A stretch of 64,000 nucleotides of DNA, taken from NCBI RefSeq assembly GCF_000026945.1, contig NC_012862.1, positions 1,046,501 through 1,110,500 of the forward strand, written 5' to 3'. This stretch comes from Candida dubliniensis CD36 (Eukaryota; Ascomycota; Pichiomycetes; Serinales; Debaryomycetaceae). Below, piece after piece: positions 40,668 to 49,742 of this stretch (its first letter is position 1; every line of letters begins with the position of its first letter). The translations under genes and the position numbers were made by a program. The notes below the pieces were generated by a model. That model did not search any database and had not been told where the DNA came from. It saw nothing but the letters and a program-made list of their open reading frames with translations.

Positions 40668-40754
40668 AGCCCAACGCGGGGCTCGAACCCGCAACCTTTT
40701 GATGACTAGTAGTTTTCTAAGAGTCAAATGCTCTACCGATTGAGCTAGCCAGGC
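40668..40754 (-). tRNA. tK(CUU): tRNA-Lys (CUU anticodon), 14-nt intron, second tandem copy
   Basis: The mature sequence is identical to the copy 23 bases away (40560-40644), but the intron is GAAAACTACTAGTC, different in length and sequence. A T5 terminator on minus lies at 40660-40664, so each copy has its own Pol III stop. Confidence 0.95.
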
Positions 40755-41623
40755 TCCTTTTCGATGCTGAAATTGTCTGGCATTTTGATACTGTTTTTCT
40801 TGGCCTAGACCACAGAAATTAGCTTGAGTGTTTTTTTTTTTTTTTTTTTTGGATTAATCTAGACTATATTGGAGTCCACCAAAATGTGAAGCTGTTTTTT
40901 GTATCAAGTACTCTTAAACTAAGTTTGAGTTGAAGCATGAGGATCGTTGGCAACCTGTACTTTTCCCTTTTGATGTTGTCTAGAATTTGAGTGAAATTTT
41001 GAACAAAATCTCTGTCAAAAAAAGAAATTATCCATAAAACGCAAAGTTGATCCACCAAACAATTTTAAATCTCTATATATCATCAAAATGACACCATTAC
41101 TACTGCAGTAGTTTTTCAATAAACTCAGTCAAATATTTTTAATTTATACACTCGGAAGATCATCTTCCAAATACCCCCCCCCCCATTTAACCCATCATAT
41201 GTGGGTTGTTTGTGTGTATTTCGTTTCGACAAGAAAAAAAAAAAGAGCCTGACTCTGTCCCATTGCTTATAATAAGATGTACAACTCACATATCATATCT
41301 GATGCTTATATAGAAATTGCTAATACTTGAAGACGCATGGTTAATTGGAAAATGTCAATCTGATGCTACTTAATGAATTGAAGTGTCATCACCTATAGAA
41401 TTGGAAACTGAAAATATAGAGCAACAAAAGCTTAATGGCCTTCTGATTAAATCAGGGCTACAAAGGTTGCGAATTCAACATTTCTAGATGTGGCAAAGGG
41501 AGGCAGAAATAGAAAAGTAATTTTAAAGCAAAGAAAGCTTTTCTTTCTTTACGAGTGGGCAATTTTCAGATTAGACTTGTGTAGAAAACGCCAGTGATTA
41601 AACTTACATCTGTGTGTGTTGTG
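40755..41623. other. gene-free spacer with inverted repeats and a C11 run
   Basis: 869 AT-rich bases. Visible items are a T-run near 40831-40850, a 7-base inverted repeat GGAAGAT-C-ATCTTCC at 41154-41168, a C11 run at 41174-41184, a 6-base inverted repeat AACCCA/TGGGTT at 41189-41207, and a stretch at about 41421-41485 that vaguely resembles a tRNA. No credible ORF. Confidence 0.5.
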
Positions 41624-41971
41624 TCAATATTGCCTATTTTTTTTTTGTCTCTTTTCCTCCATTTTACTTGGTTTTTGTATCAGGTAACGGATCTGTATCT
41701 GTCTGTCTACCGAAAAATCCACTAACTTCACAGTAAGTTTAGATCCAACGATGAAGGGAAATGAGTTGACGAAAACGATGACCTTACAGTTATGTGAACA
41801 ATCAAGACTGTATATAGTGTTAAAAAACCATCTGGCTACTGCATAAACAACACAATTTTTACACTTTGGACAAATTAAATTGCAGGTAGTGTACTCAGGC
41901 ATTGTGTAATTTTTCAGTTTTAGATGTTGGCATAGAAATATGAAATCACCTCTTCTCTCCTTCTCTTCCAT
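41624..41971 (-). CDS. Cys-rich small ORF (115 aa), possible zinc-ribbon-like protein
   Basis: The frame opens at a true ATG. A cluster CNLICPKCKNC followed 20 residues later by LDCSHNC could ligate zinc, and a strand-like KVIVFVNSFPFIVGSKLTVKL follows. An internal ATG (MPEYTTCNLIC) could be the real start. The C-terminus is basic and reads through an A-run. Codon use is not strongly gene-like (two CTG), and I recognise no family, so this is a tentative call. Confidence 0.3.
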   Translation of the reverse strand: MEEKERRGDFIFLCQHLKLKNYTMPEYTTCNLICPKCKNCVVYAVARWFFNTIYSLDCSHNCKVIVFVNSFPFIVGSKLTVKLVDFSVDRQIQIRYLIQKPSKMEEKRQKKNRQY

Positions 41972-43047
41972 TCCTCCATACGATATAATATTGCTTGAAT
42001 TAATTTACAAATAATAATTCTATATTTCCCAATATTTTTCAGTTAACTTATTGATTAATTTAGGGATTTTTTTTTTTTATCCAACTCTTTCCCCTGTTTT
42101 ACAAATCTAAGGAGGAAACACCGAAGTCAAATTCCTAATACGACAGCAATATCAGTTCTGTGGTTTGGCAATTTATTTTCCAAGTAAAACACAAATAAAA
42201 GAAGAAAGAGATCTTTAAAGAAGTGCAATAAAGAAAAGTAGAGGAAATATCAACTTATTCTCCTTTATATTCACCCGAACAGTTCTTACCTGATTGTGTC
42301 AGACATCCAACCACATCTTATTATTGGCATTATTTAGATTTAGAAAAGTTCCTTTTTTCTAGCAACTACTCCTCCTAGATTAATCGTCCATTTGATTTTC
42401 AAACTTCTTTTGTGGCGCATCAAGACTTGGTACTCTTAACCAATCGACATTACTACCGCATAAGACCTAGTAACTAGCAGTTTGCAGTGTGTTTGTGGTC
42501 AAGAATAAGTTACACACCAATATCCAAATCTTGAATAAATCAATCTCACTCAAGAAAATTAAATTGACTGTCAAAATAATTCTCAGCCAATAAGTGTCGC
42601 ATCCAAACACACATACATTATCACTTGTTACTCTTTTTTTTTTAGGTAATTGTGTGAGAAATTGAAGGGAGATTACCTAAAGGGCAAAACAAAAAAAAAA
42701 CCCACACCAGATAAAAAGATATTTGGGTTATTACTAATCTCGATTGACATTCTATCGAAACCTTCACATATTAAACCAAGGGTTATTCGCTAATAAGAAT
42801 AGTTAGTGCAAGACTTTAGTTTTAATAGCACCAGATTTTTTTTTAGCTACTTTTTGTTCTATTATTGAAGGGGGGGGCAAAGAAAATAATTTGTTACGAA
42901 GGGAAAAAAAAAAAAAACTAACGATTATATATACAACTAAAGATAGCCATTACAGTCCTGGTTTTTTTCTATTATTATTATTATTTTACAACCGCCACCC
43001 TATCTAGTGGAGAAATTAATTCAAAAACACCAGCAGACTAGAGCACA
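41972..43047. promoter_or_regulatory. SFP1: SFP1 upstream region
   Basis: 1076 bases before the SFP1 start. It is rich in A/T runs, with a G8 run near 42870 and an ATT repeat near 42973-42986. It probably contains the SFP1 promoter and a long 5' leader, as is common for Candida regulator genes. No ORF or RNA gene is recognised. Confidence 0.5.
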
Positions 43048-44367
43048 ATGTTTAATACTAAAATATTTGAAAATACAGGCTCATCAGGGTCGACAACTGC
43101 AATGAATATTCCTGTTCAATCAGAACCGTCAAACACAGGCAATGCGCAACCACAACCAATAGATATTACATTCAACCATCGTCCGTCAGTTTTTAATAAC
43201 TCACGATTTAGACGCGAGTCCGTGGCACATTCTCAGGGGATGGGTGGTATATCGTGGGGTTCTGTTACCATCGGTTCGTGGCTAAAAGATGAGGTGATGA
43301 TGGCGAGTGGAGGAAATAACAATTTTCTTAACCCACACTATCATCCGACTCAGTCCCATAACAACCAATCTCTGCATCTGAGCTATTCACAACAACAACA
43401 ACAGCAACAACAAAATCTAATCAACCCACGAAGAGGCTCATTTAGGACATCTAATCACCCAAATTTATCGCCACACTTACAAACTTCATACCTACCCGAG
43501 TTAGAAGCCGATTATTGTAAAGATTATAGCTGTTGTGGGGAGTTATTACCAACATTGCATGATTTATTGAGACACTATGAGGAGGCGCATATACTGGCAT
43601 CGCCGCCACCCGACCAGAACCATTTCGTTCTAAACAACAGTCGTAACCGGAATAACTACAACAATGCACATAATGTAATGGAAACTGTATCCACCACCGA
43701 TGTGTTTTTAAATAACAATCACAACAACCATCATACCCCAACTATGCATCCCAGCGCAACCACTAACAATTATAACGGAAACAACAGTTTCGGTAACCAA
43801 CAAGCCCATCAAGTGCTTCAGCAGCATGATAATCAACAACAACAACAACAACAACAACAACAGCTGCAACATAGCCAAAACCAACTACACCACAACTCCG
43901 ATAATTATCAACATCAACTGCAACTGACTTCACGACAACCAGGACAACAATTTGGACAGAGTAATAGTCATTTTGGGTCCCAACAACAATCACCATCTAG
44001 CGGTTCACAAGGAGATGGAACACCAATGCAAACGGACGAGGATGATATGTATATCGATGACCCAGCTCGCCATCTTTACGTTATGGAAAATGAGGAGAAC
44101 AAGCCGTTCAAGTGTCCAGTTATCGGATGTGACAAAACATACAAGAACCAAAACGGATTGAAATATCATAGACAACACGGACACCAAGGACAAAATTTAC
44201 GTGAGAACCCGGACGGTACGATTTCTATAATTGACCCTGATTCCAACTGCCCATATTTAGACAATGCGGCTTTGGAAAAGGATAAACCATATAGATGCGA
44301 GGTATGTGGTAAGAGATACAAGAATCTTAATGGGTTGAAGTATCATCGTGGGCATACCACTCATTAA
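43048..44367 (+). CDS. SFP1: Sfp1 C2H2 zinc-finger regulator of ribosome biogenesis and cell size
   Basis: A 439-residue nuclear regulator that, in yeasts, drives ribosomal protein and ribosome-biogenesis genes downstream of TOR. Two C2H2 fingers lie at the C-terminus: CPVIGCDKTYKNQNGLKYH from Cys356 and CEVCGKRYKNLNGLKYH from Cys417, separated by a long Asn/Asp linker as in Sfp1. A third, atypical Cys/His block is at about residues 157-182 (YSCCGELLPTLHDLLRHYEEAH), also conserved in Sfp1. The middle is Q/N/H-rich with tracts near residues 115-123 and 263-272 (nine CAA plus one CAG). Several CTG codons (for example 109 and 111) should be read as Ser. The ATG follows an A-rich leader. Confidence 0.93.
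   Translation: MFNTKIFENTGSSGSTTAMNIPVQSEPSNTGNAQPQPIDITFNHRPSVFNNSRFRRESVAHSQGMGGISWGSVTIGSWLKDEVMMASGGNNNFLNPHYHPTQSHNNQSLHLSYSQQQQQQQQNLINPRRGSFRTSNHPNLSPHLQTSYLPELEADYCKDYSCCGELLPTLHDLLRHYEEAHILASPPPDQNHFVLNNSRNRNNYNNAHNVMETVSTTDVFLNNNHNNHHTPTMHPSATTNNYNGNNSFGNQQAHQVLQQHDNQQQQQQQQQQLQHSQNQLHHNSDNYQHQLQLTSRQPGQQFGQSNSHFGSQQQSPSSGSQGDGTPMQTDEDDMYIDDPARHLYVMENEENKPFKCPVIGCDKTYKNQNGLKYHRQHGHQGQNLRENPDGTISIIDPDSNCPYLDNAALEKDKPYRCEVCGKRYKNLNGLKYHRGHTTH
43834..43863 (+). repeat. SFP1: CAA/CAG glutamine repeat in SFP1
   Basis: Nine CAA codons followed by one CAG, in frame, encoding Gln263-272. Length polymorphism between strains is likely. Confidence 0.9.
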
Positions 44368-45306
44368 AGAGAGAGTTTTTCCATACCTGTGTATGAAGGA
44401 AGAGAGCTTTTTTTTTTTTCATTGCATTCATTATTTTGCATTATTTTGTATTTTATTTTGAATTGACTTTTATGTCAGTGTAAAATTGGGATTACCAAAG
44501 TATATTTGGTTTTTGATGTTATTTTGTTTTGTTACTTCTCGTTTAGTATTTATTATATTTTAGTATATATTTTTCTCTGTTGTTTTATTATATAGTTAGA
44601 TTCAGAAATGAACGATAGAATGAGTGTCAATGTTCTTTAAAGTACAGAGTTAATACCAGTTTGATCTTCTTCTTCAGATTTATAGTATATTTCTATAAAG
44701 TCTGAATAGGAAGAGTATCTATTGGTTCTGATTTCACCTAAAAGGCAAGTAGTTTCTGTTTCCATGATGGATAACATTGTTATTAACCAATCAGTAGTAA
44801 AAAAAAAAAAAAAATTACAATATCTTCATTATCAAAGCAATATGTTCATTCCAGATTTTCAAAGCTTAATAAAAGCTTGATGCTTTTGCATATAAAAAAG
44901 GGGTCAGAGGGTCAGCTCATTCTTCTGTTAAGAGTATTTTGATTAACATTAATTAGTCTTTTTCTTTGTCATGGTGATGTTGGACTTCTCTTTCGAAAAT
45001 CTATACACCTGGTTGCAAAAAAAAAAAAACATCAGAAATCCCAAACTTCCTAATTCATACCATTTTTCTTTTACTATTACCTTTCTTTTAGATTCAATTC
45101 AACGCTAATTTATCAATATTAATGCATAATATTTTTAATTAAAACATAAATTGCTAGAACATCCCACATCAGCACTTTCAACACCAAGATAGCTTTATAA
45201 TTTACCTTTACTTGGCCAGATCAGAATTGAATTTGGCTGCATTTCTGGGTTTTCTTTGATATTATTCTTGAATTTTTTTTTTTTTTTCTAATTTTATTTT
45301 CAAGTT
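44368..45306. other. intergenic, SFP1 downstream / AMA1-like upstream
   Basis: 939 AT-rich bases between two plus-strand genes, with T-runs near 44408 and 45278-45288 and A-runs near 44800 and 45018. It should hold the SFP1 3' UTR and the promoter of the next gene. No other feature is seen. Confidence 0.55.
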
Positions 45307-46925
45307 ATGGCAATATCAAGATCATTGATCACTGAGACAAGTAATCGTTTTATCCCTTCATCTTTATCAACACTGGTGTACAAGACAAGGCACAAAAATG
45401 AATTGCAAATATCGTATCAGTCTCATGAAAATTTAGATAACAACAACCAACGTGCTAATTTATCAATCCGTGACGATTCCTTGTTCACTCATTCAACTTC
45501 AAGTACTTCTTCCAATACTCATTTCCAATCTTCTTCAAGCTCCATAAGTTCTTCTTCTCCAACTAAACGTGTGACGGTCGGTAGCACTAATCCTTCGGAT
45601 TTACATCAAAAGATTGTTGCTGAAGCATTGAATTTTGTCCTGAGCTCCAAAGTATTGAAATTTGACAATAGATCAAAATCTAAGAAAATCCAGAATAGAA
45701 TCGATGCAAAACTCGTTGAATCACTAACTACTGCTGAAAGAGAAGTTTCAATCGATGCAGGAAAATCACGTTTAATTCCATCTATTAAAACGATAATTGC
45801 CACAGATATTTTACAAGCACCGGGGTTGCGAAACGATTACTATTCAAACTTAGTAAGTTGGTCATTCAAAACAAACCGTGTTGCAGTTGGGTTAGGGTCA
45901 AAAATTTATCTTTGGGGAGTAGATAATAATGTAACGCAAATCAACCACTCTAATGAGGATTTGGTGACTGCAGTTTCTTGTTCGAAAGAGTATTGGATTT
46001 TGGTAGCCACGGCAGGAGGAAAAATCATATTGATGGACCAACAAAGTAATTCTGTGGTTTCCGAATATACTAACAGCGAGGGAAAATGTATATTTTGTTT
46101 TGCTTGGTTTGACAACTCAAATATGTTTATTGCTGGTGACGACTTTGGAGAAGTATATATATTCAAGATTCACAAGTTATTTAATGTTCAAATTGAGTTG
46201 GTGAAAGTTTTCAAATGCCATCAACAACAAATATGTGGTATGTAGACAATTGATGCTGTTAGCTTTTTTTTTTAAAGCACATTTTTACTAACCACTTATG
46301 ATTTACTCATTTTTGAAATGTAGGTCTTGCTTTGAATGGTAAAAATGACGAAATCGCCGTGGGAGCTAATGATAATTGTTGCACAATTTGGAACATTAAA
46401 GACTTTAGTGCCCCTGTTTTGAAATTTGTATTGCCCCACAATGCTGCTATAAAGGCCCTATGCTATTGTCCATGGACTGTATCTCTATTAGCCACGGGAG
46501 GCGGAAGCAAAGATAGAAAAATCAGGTTTTGGCATACATCCAGTGGCACCTTGTTGAATGAATACTACACCGACGGTCAAATAACATCACTAATTTGGTC
46601 ACGATTTAGAAAAGAGATAGTTGCTACATTTGGGTTTGGTGGAACCAGCAAGTCCAATCTATTATGTGTTTACACATATCCTCAAATGCAGCCTATCTTA
46701 GAGGTTAATGCAGCGTGCAACTTGAGAATACTAAGTGCTACTTTGCTGCCGGATTATTGCTCAGTATGTGTGGCAACCAACGATTCCACCATTAGAATAT
46801 ATCAGCTATGGGAAGGGTCATTGGAAATTTTGCCATCTGCAACCCAAAGAATAATGGGTGCGTTTGGTAGCGACATAATTGAACTCTTGGAAGGAATATC
46901 TAAAACCGGTGACGTGATTAGATAA
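45307..46925 (+). CDS. AMA1: Cdc20/Fizzy-family APC/C activator, Ama1-like, spliced (45307-46237 and 46324-46925)
   Basis: The two exons join to 510 residues. Exon 1 ends ...HQQQICG at GTATGT and exon 2 resumes LALNGKNDEIAVGANDN, restoring a WD40 repeat of the Fizzy type. Motifs of an APC/C activator are present: a C-box-like NRFIPSS near residue 15, a beta-propeller of WD repeats (SWSFKTNRVAVGLGSKIYLW, GGSKDRKIRFWHTSSG), and a C-terminal Ile-Arg tail (GDVIR). The protein recruits substrates to the anaphase-promoting complex. It is shorter and more divergent than Cdc20 or Cdh1 and lacks their extended N-terminal motifs, so meiotic Ama1 is the best match; the paralogue choice is moderate. Confidence 0.85.
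46238..46323 (+). other. AMA1: intron of the AMA1-like gene (86 nt)
   Basis: It starts GTATGT, has the branch site TACTAAC at 46286-46292 and ends in TAG at 46323. The split falls inside the glycine codon (phase 1) of a WD repeat. Confidence 0.93.
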
Positions 46926-47328
46926 GAATTGTTGGCTAAGCCTGGTCCGATATATAAGTGCTGTCTGTATAGTGAAAATGTGGATTTGGGTCACCCACCA
47001 CCCCGCCAATGTTTAATAATCGGAATGTGTAGATCTTTGTCTTGACAACTTTTTGATTCTTTACACACACGCACACAGGAATTACCGCATCGGTTTTTTT
47101 TTTTTTTCTATTCATTTCTTTTTCTTACAATTGTCTAGTCCTTCCCGAAAAAAGAAGTCCTTAACTCAACTCTATCATAAGAAGTCTCTCATATCCGATT
47201 TTAGTCCCTATTTAACAGCTGTCTAATTTCGGTTACTTTTTTTTTTTTTTCCCCTATACGATTCAGTATTTTCTTTTTACTTACTTGAAAAAACCATTTA
47301 CAACACATAATTCCAAGCACTACATATA
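46926..47328. other. intergenic upstream of PIN3
   Basis: 403 bases with T-runs near 47095-47107 and 47239-47250; carries the PIN3 promoter. No gene is seen. Confidence 0.6.
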
Positions 47329-48171
47329 ATGTCTGCCGCATTAGTTAATCGTTCTTTGACTACAATCAGAACAGAGTTGGAGTTTTTAAAAGATTCGGAT
47401 GTGATTACAGAAGGGTTATACGAGAAATTACTCCAGTCGTTACCTACAAAATACCAAAAGGATTCTGCACCTTGGGATGTAGATAGAATCGCCGGAGGCT
47501 CTACAGGTCCAGGAAGAGTAGAAAACAAATCAGCAACCGATGTATTAGCAGATGACTTCTCAAAAACCAACATTTCTGTCCCTCCTCCAGCATACCCACC
47601 AGCACAGCCTCCACGTAGTGCTGCACCAAAACCAGTTGGCTATTGTATTGCCACTTATGATTATAAGGCACAACAGGCTGGCGATTTAGATTTATCAAAG
47701 GGCGATAAGTTGGCAGTTGTCGAACATTTATCAGAAGATTGGTGGAAAGGGTACAAGAGTGATGCCAGCCCTGAAAAGACTGGGGTGTTTCCATCCAATT
47801 ATGTTAAGATAATTTCCCAATTAGAATTTGAAGCAGACGAAAGAAAAGCAGCCCCACCAGCACAAACACCATCTTATGATCAAAATGGATATTCTGCATA
47901 TGGCCCACCAGCAACTTATCAACCACAACAATTACAACAACAACCATCCTACGGAGGGTATGCACAATACCCACCACCATCGACAAATTACTACCCACCT
48001 CAACAGTACCAACAACCACAGCAACCACAACAAGTAGTGGAGCAACAGCCTGAACAGCATCATTCACTGGGAAGTGAACATGTAAAGAAATTTGGAAGCA
48101 AGTTAGGTAATGCTGCCATTTTCGGTGCTGGTGCGCTGATAGGTAGTAACATTGTCAATTCTATTTTTTAA
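47329..48171 (+). CDS. PIN3: SH3-domain protein of the Lsb1/Pin3 family
   Basis: A 280-residue adaptor that in yeast binds the WASP homologue Las17 and influences actin patches and prion formation. The N-terminus MSAALVNRSLTTIRTELEFLK is nearly that of yeast Lsb1/Pin3. A Pro-rich segment PPPAYPPAQPP (possible Rsp5 PY site) follows, then one SH3 domain at about residues 102-165 (ATYDYKAQQAGDLDLSKGD, SEDWWKGY, GVFPSNYVK). A Gln/Pro/Tyr-rich region and the conserved C-terminus KKFGSKLGNAAIFGAGALIG complete it. Family assignment is firm; Lsb1 and Pin3 are S. cerevisiae duplicates, so a single co-orthologue is expected here. Confidence 0.92.
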   Translation: MSAALVNRSLTTIRTELEFLKDSDVITEGLYEKLLQSLPTKYQKDSAPWDVDRIAGGSTGPGRVENKSATDVLADDFSKTNISVPPPAYPPAQPPRSAAPKPVGYCIATYDYKAQQAGDLDLSKGDKLAVVEHLSEDWWKGYKSDASPEKTGVFPSNYVKIISQLEFEADERKAAPPAQTPSYDQNGYSAYGPPATYQPQQLQQQPSYGGYAQYPPPSTNYYPPQQYQQPQQPQQVVEQQPEQHHSLGSEHVKKFGSKLGNAAIFGAGALIGSNIVNSIF

Positions 48172-49532
48172 GCAAATAATACGTTACAGTATTTGAAGCT
48201 TGTTTTATAGTTTGGATTTAGTATATTTATATAGGAGGAATGTTATATGACCAAGAAACGCTTGAATTCATAGAGATCTTTATATCGTAAGTGACCGAGA
48301 CAGGGGAAATGGGGATTAACCTGGATAACGCTCATGCTAGCTTACACCACTTAGCTATTCTAAGAGGAGTTACACATATGGTTTTTAATAGTCCATTAGC
48401 TTACTATCCAATGACCAGGGACCAAAAATGACAATCTTTAGAATAGTGCAGAATAAACTAGCAAAGTAATGAGCTGACACACTTTTGAAGTTCTGCCGCA
48501 AACTATATCAGATTAGAGGACTAATTTGAACAAATATTGAGCAACACGACATATACAACATATTGCCAACATTGAATAAAAAACTGTAACTTTCAATGGC
48601 AGAAGACAACGTAAAAGCTATTGTTTTCAGTTCATTAAATATAATAAAAAAATTTGAACATTTGTCATAGAAAGACATGCAAAACAACGAAATATCAAAT
48701 GCTATAAAGAAAGGCTTAGAGAAAATGCTAGCAAACACAAATCAGCTGTTAATTCCGATGGATTAGTCAGCATTGATTTTATGCTATTCTTATTCAACAC
48801 TTATTCTGTCTTTGATGGCTTTCCCTCTAAGCAAAAACATAAAGTTATCGAGACCCCCAACAATCGTACAAAACCAAAGCTGTTTAGGATAGATAAGCCA
48901 TTTTCATAGAAAGAAAACAGAATCTGCAATATGGCCATCAAGGGGGACACTGACTACAAGATAATACTTTTCGGATCTCATTCAGAAAGGCATAATCCAA
49001 GGATGTCCATCTTACAATGCTAGATGAAGACTGTTAATTAGTTCGGATAAAACATACATCCGATTTAGACCAGGCACAGCCTAATTTTGAAATTCTGTCT
49101 GTTATGTTTATCCACAAACCGATGCGCCTCTCTATCTTAATCAAATCTCAAAATCCATTGCAAAAAACAGAAAAGTGTTCAATGAATTGAATCAAATACT
49201 CTGCAACTATAAGAAGAAATTGTAGATAAGACTCTCAAATATAACCACAGTTTTGTTGACAAGATGTGACCAAGTAATGACAATCCACATAAATCTCTAT
49301 ATTTCGTCATATTTTTTGTTTGCTTTATTCAAATTATCCGTCTTACAAGTTATTTAGCCGAAAACATTAATATAACTTACAATTGTTTCAAATACCTGTT
49401 AGAGCCTCTACTTTCAACAACAATGGTATTGAAAGAAAAAAAAAAAAAAACATATGAAAACTAAAATTAATTTAAGTACAAACAATGGGTCTGTATTGAT
49501 TTCTACGTGTTTTCTTTGTGTTATTCAATTTA

Positions 49533-49552
49533 CGGAAATCGGATATTTTTTT
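49533..49552 (+). promoter_or_regulatory. CDR2: drug response element (DRE)
   Basis: The sequence CGGAAATCGGATATTTTTTT matches the DRE described for C. albicans CDR1/CDR2, consensus CGGA(A/T)ATCGGATATTTTTTT, bound by the zinc-cluster activator Tac1. It lies about 190-210 bases before the ATG, as expected for azole- and steroid-responsive induction. Confidence 0.95.
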
Positions 49553-49586
49553 CTTCTAAGCGTTTCCCTGTGAATAGTACTAAAAA

Positions 49587-49601
49587 AAAAAAATATCCGA
49601 T
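49587..49601 (-). promoter_or_regulatory. CDR2: inverted partial DRE
   Basis: On minus the sequence ATCGGATATTTTTTT repeats the last 15 bases of the DRE, 34 bases downstream of the full copy and in the opposite orientation. It lacks the first CGG, so Tac1 binding would be weaker or absent. Confidence 0.6.
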
Positions 49602-49642
49602 GTATACTGAAAAATGATTGCAAATAATGAAACAAGGAAATG

Positions 49643-49650
49643 TTATATAA
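49643..49650 (+). promoter_or_regulatory. CDR2: TATA-like element of CDR2
   Basis: TTATATAA lies about 95 bases before the CDR2 start, downstream of the DRE; a plausible core promoter. Confidence 0.6.
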
Positions 49651-49742
49651 ACCAGACAACTTATCTGACAATAATTCAATTAAACCAAATTTATTTATTT
49701 ATCCAAATACATTTTACTAATCAACACACATAATCAAAGCAT

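Larger units (their letters stand above)
48172..49742. promoter_or_regulatory. CDR2: CDR2 upstream region
   Basis: 1571 bases between PIN3 and CDR2. The proximal 250 bases carry a drug response element (49533-49552), an inverted partial copy (49587-49601) and a TATA-like TTATATAA (49643-49650). The distal kilobase shows no credible ORF; the minus frame at 48508-48738 is unremarkable. It could hold decayed sequence or further regulatory sites. Confidence 0.7.

Noticed and set aside
48172..49400. Solo LTR or decayed gene between PIN3 and CDR2
   Set aside because: No TG...CA termini with target duplications and no similarity to a known protein could be seen by eye.
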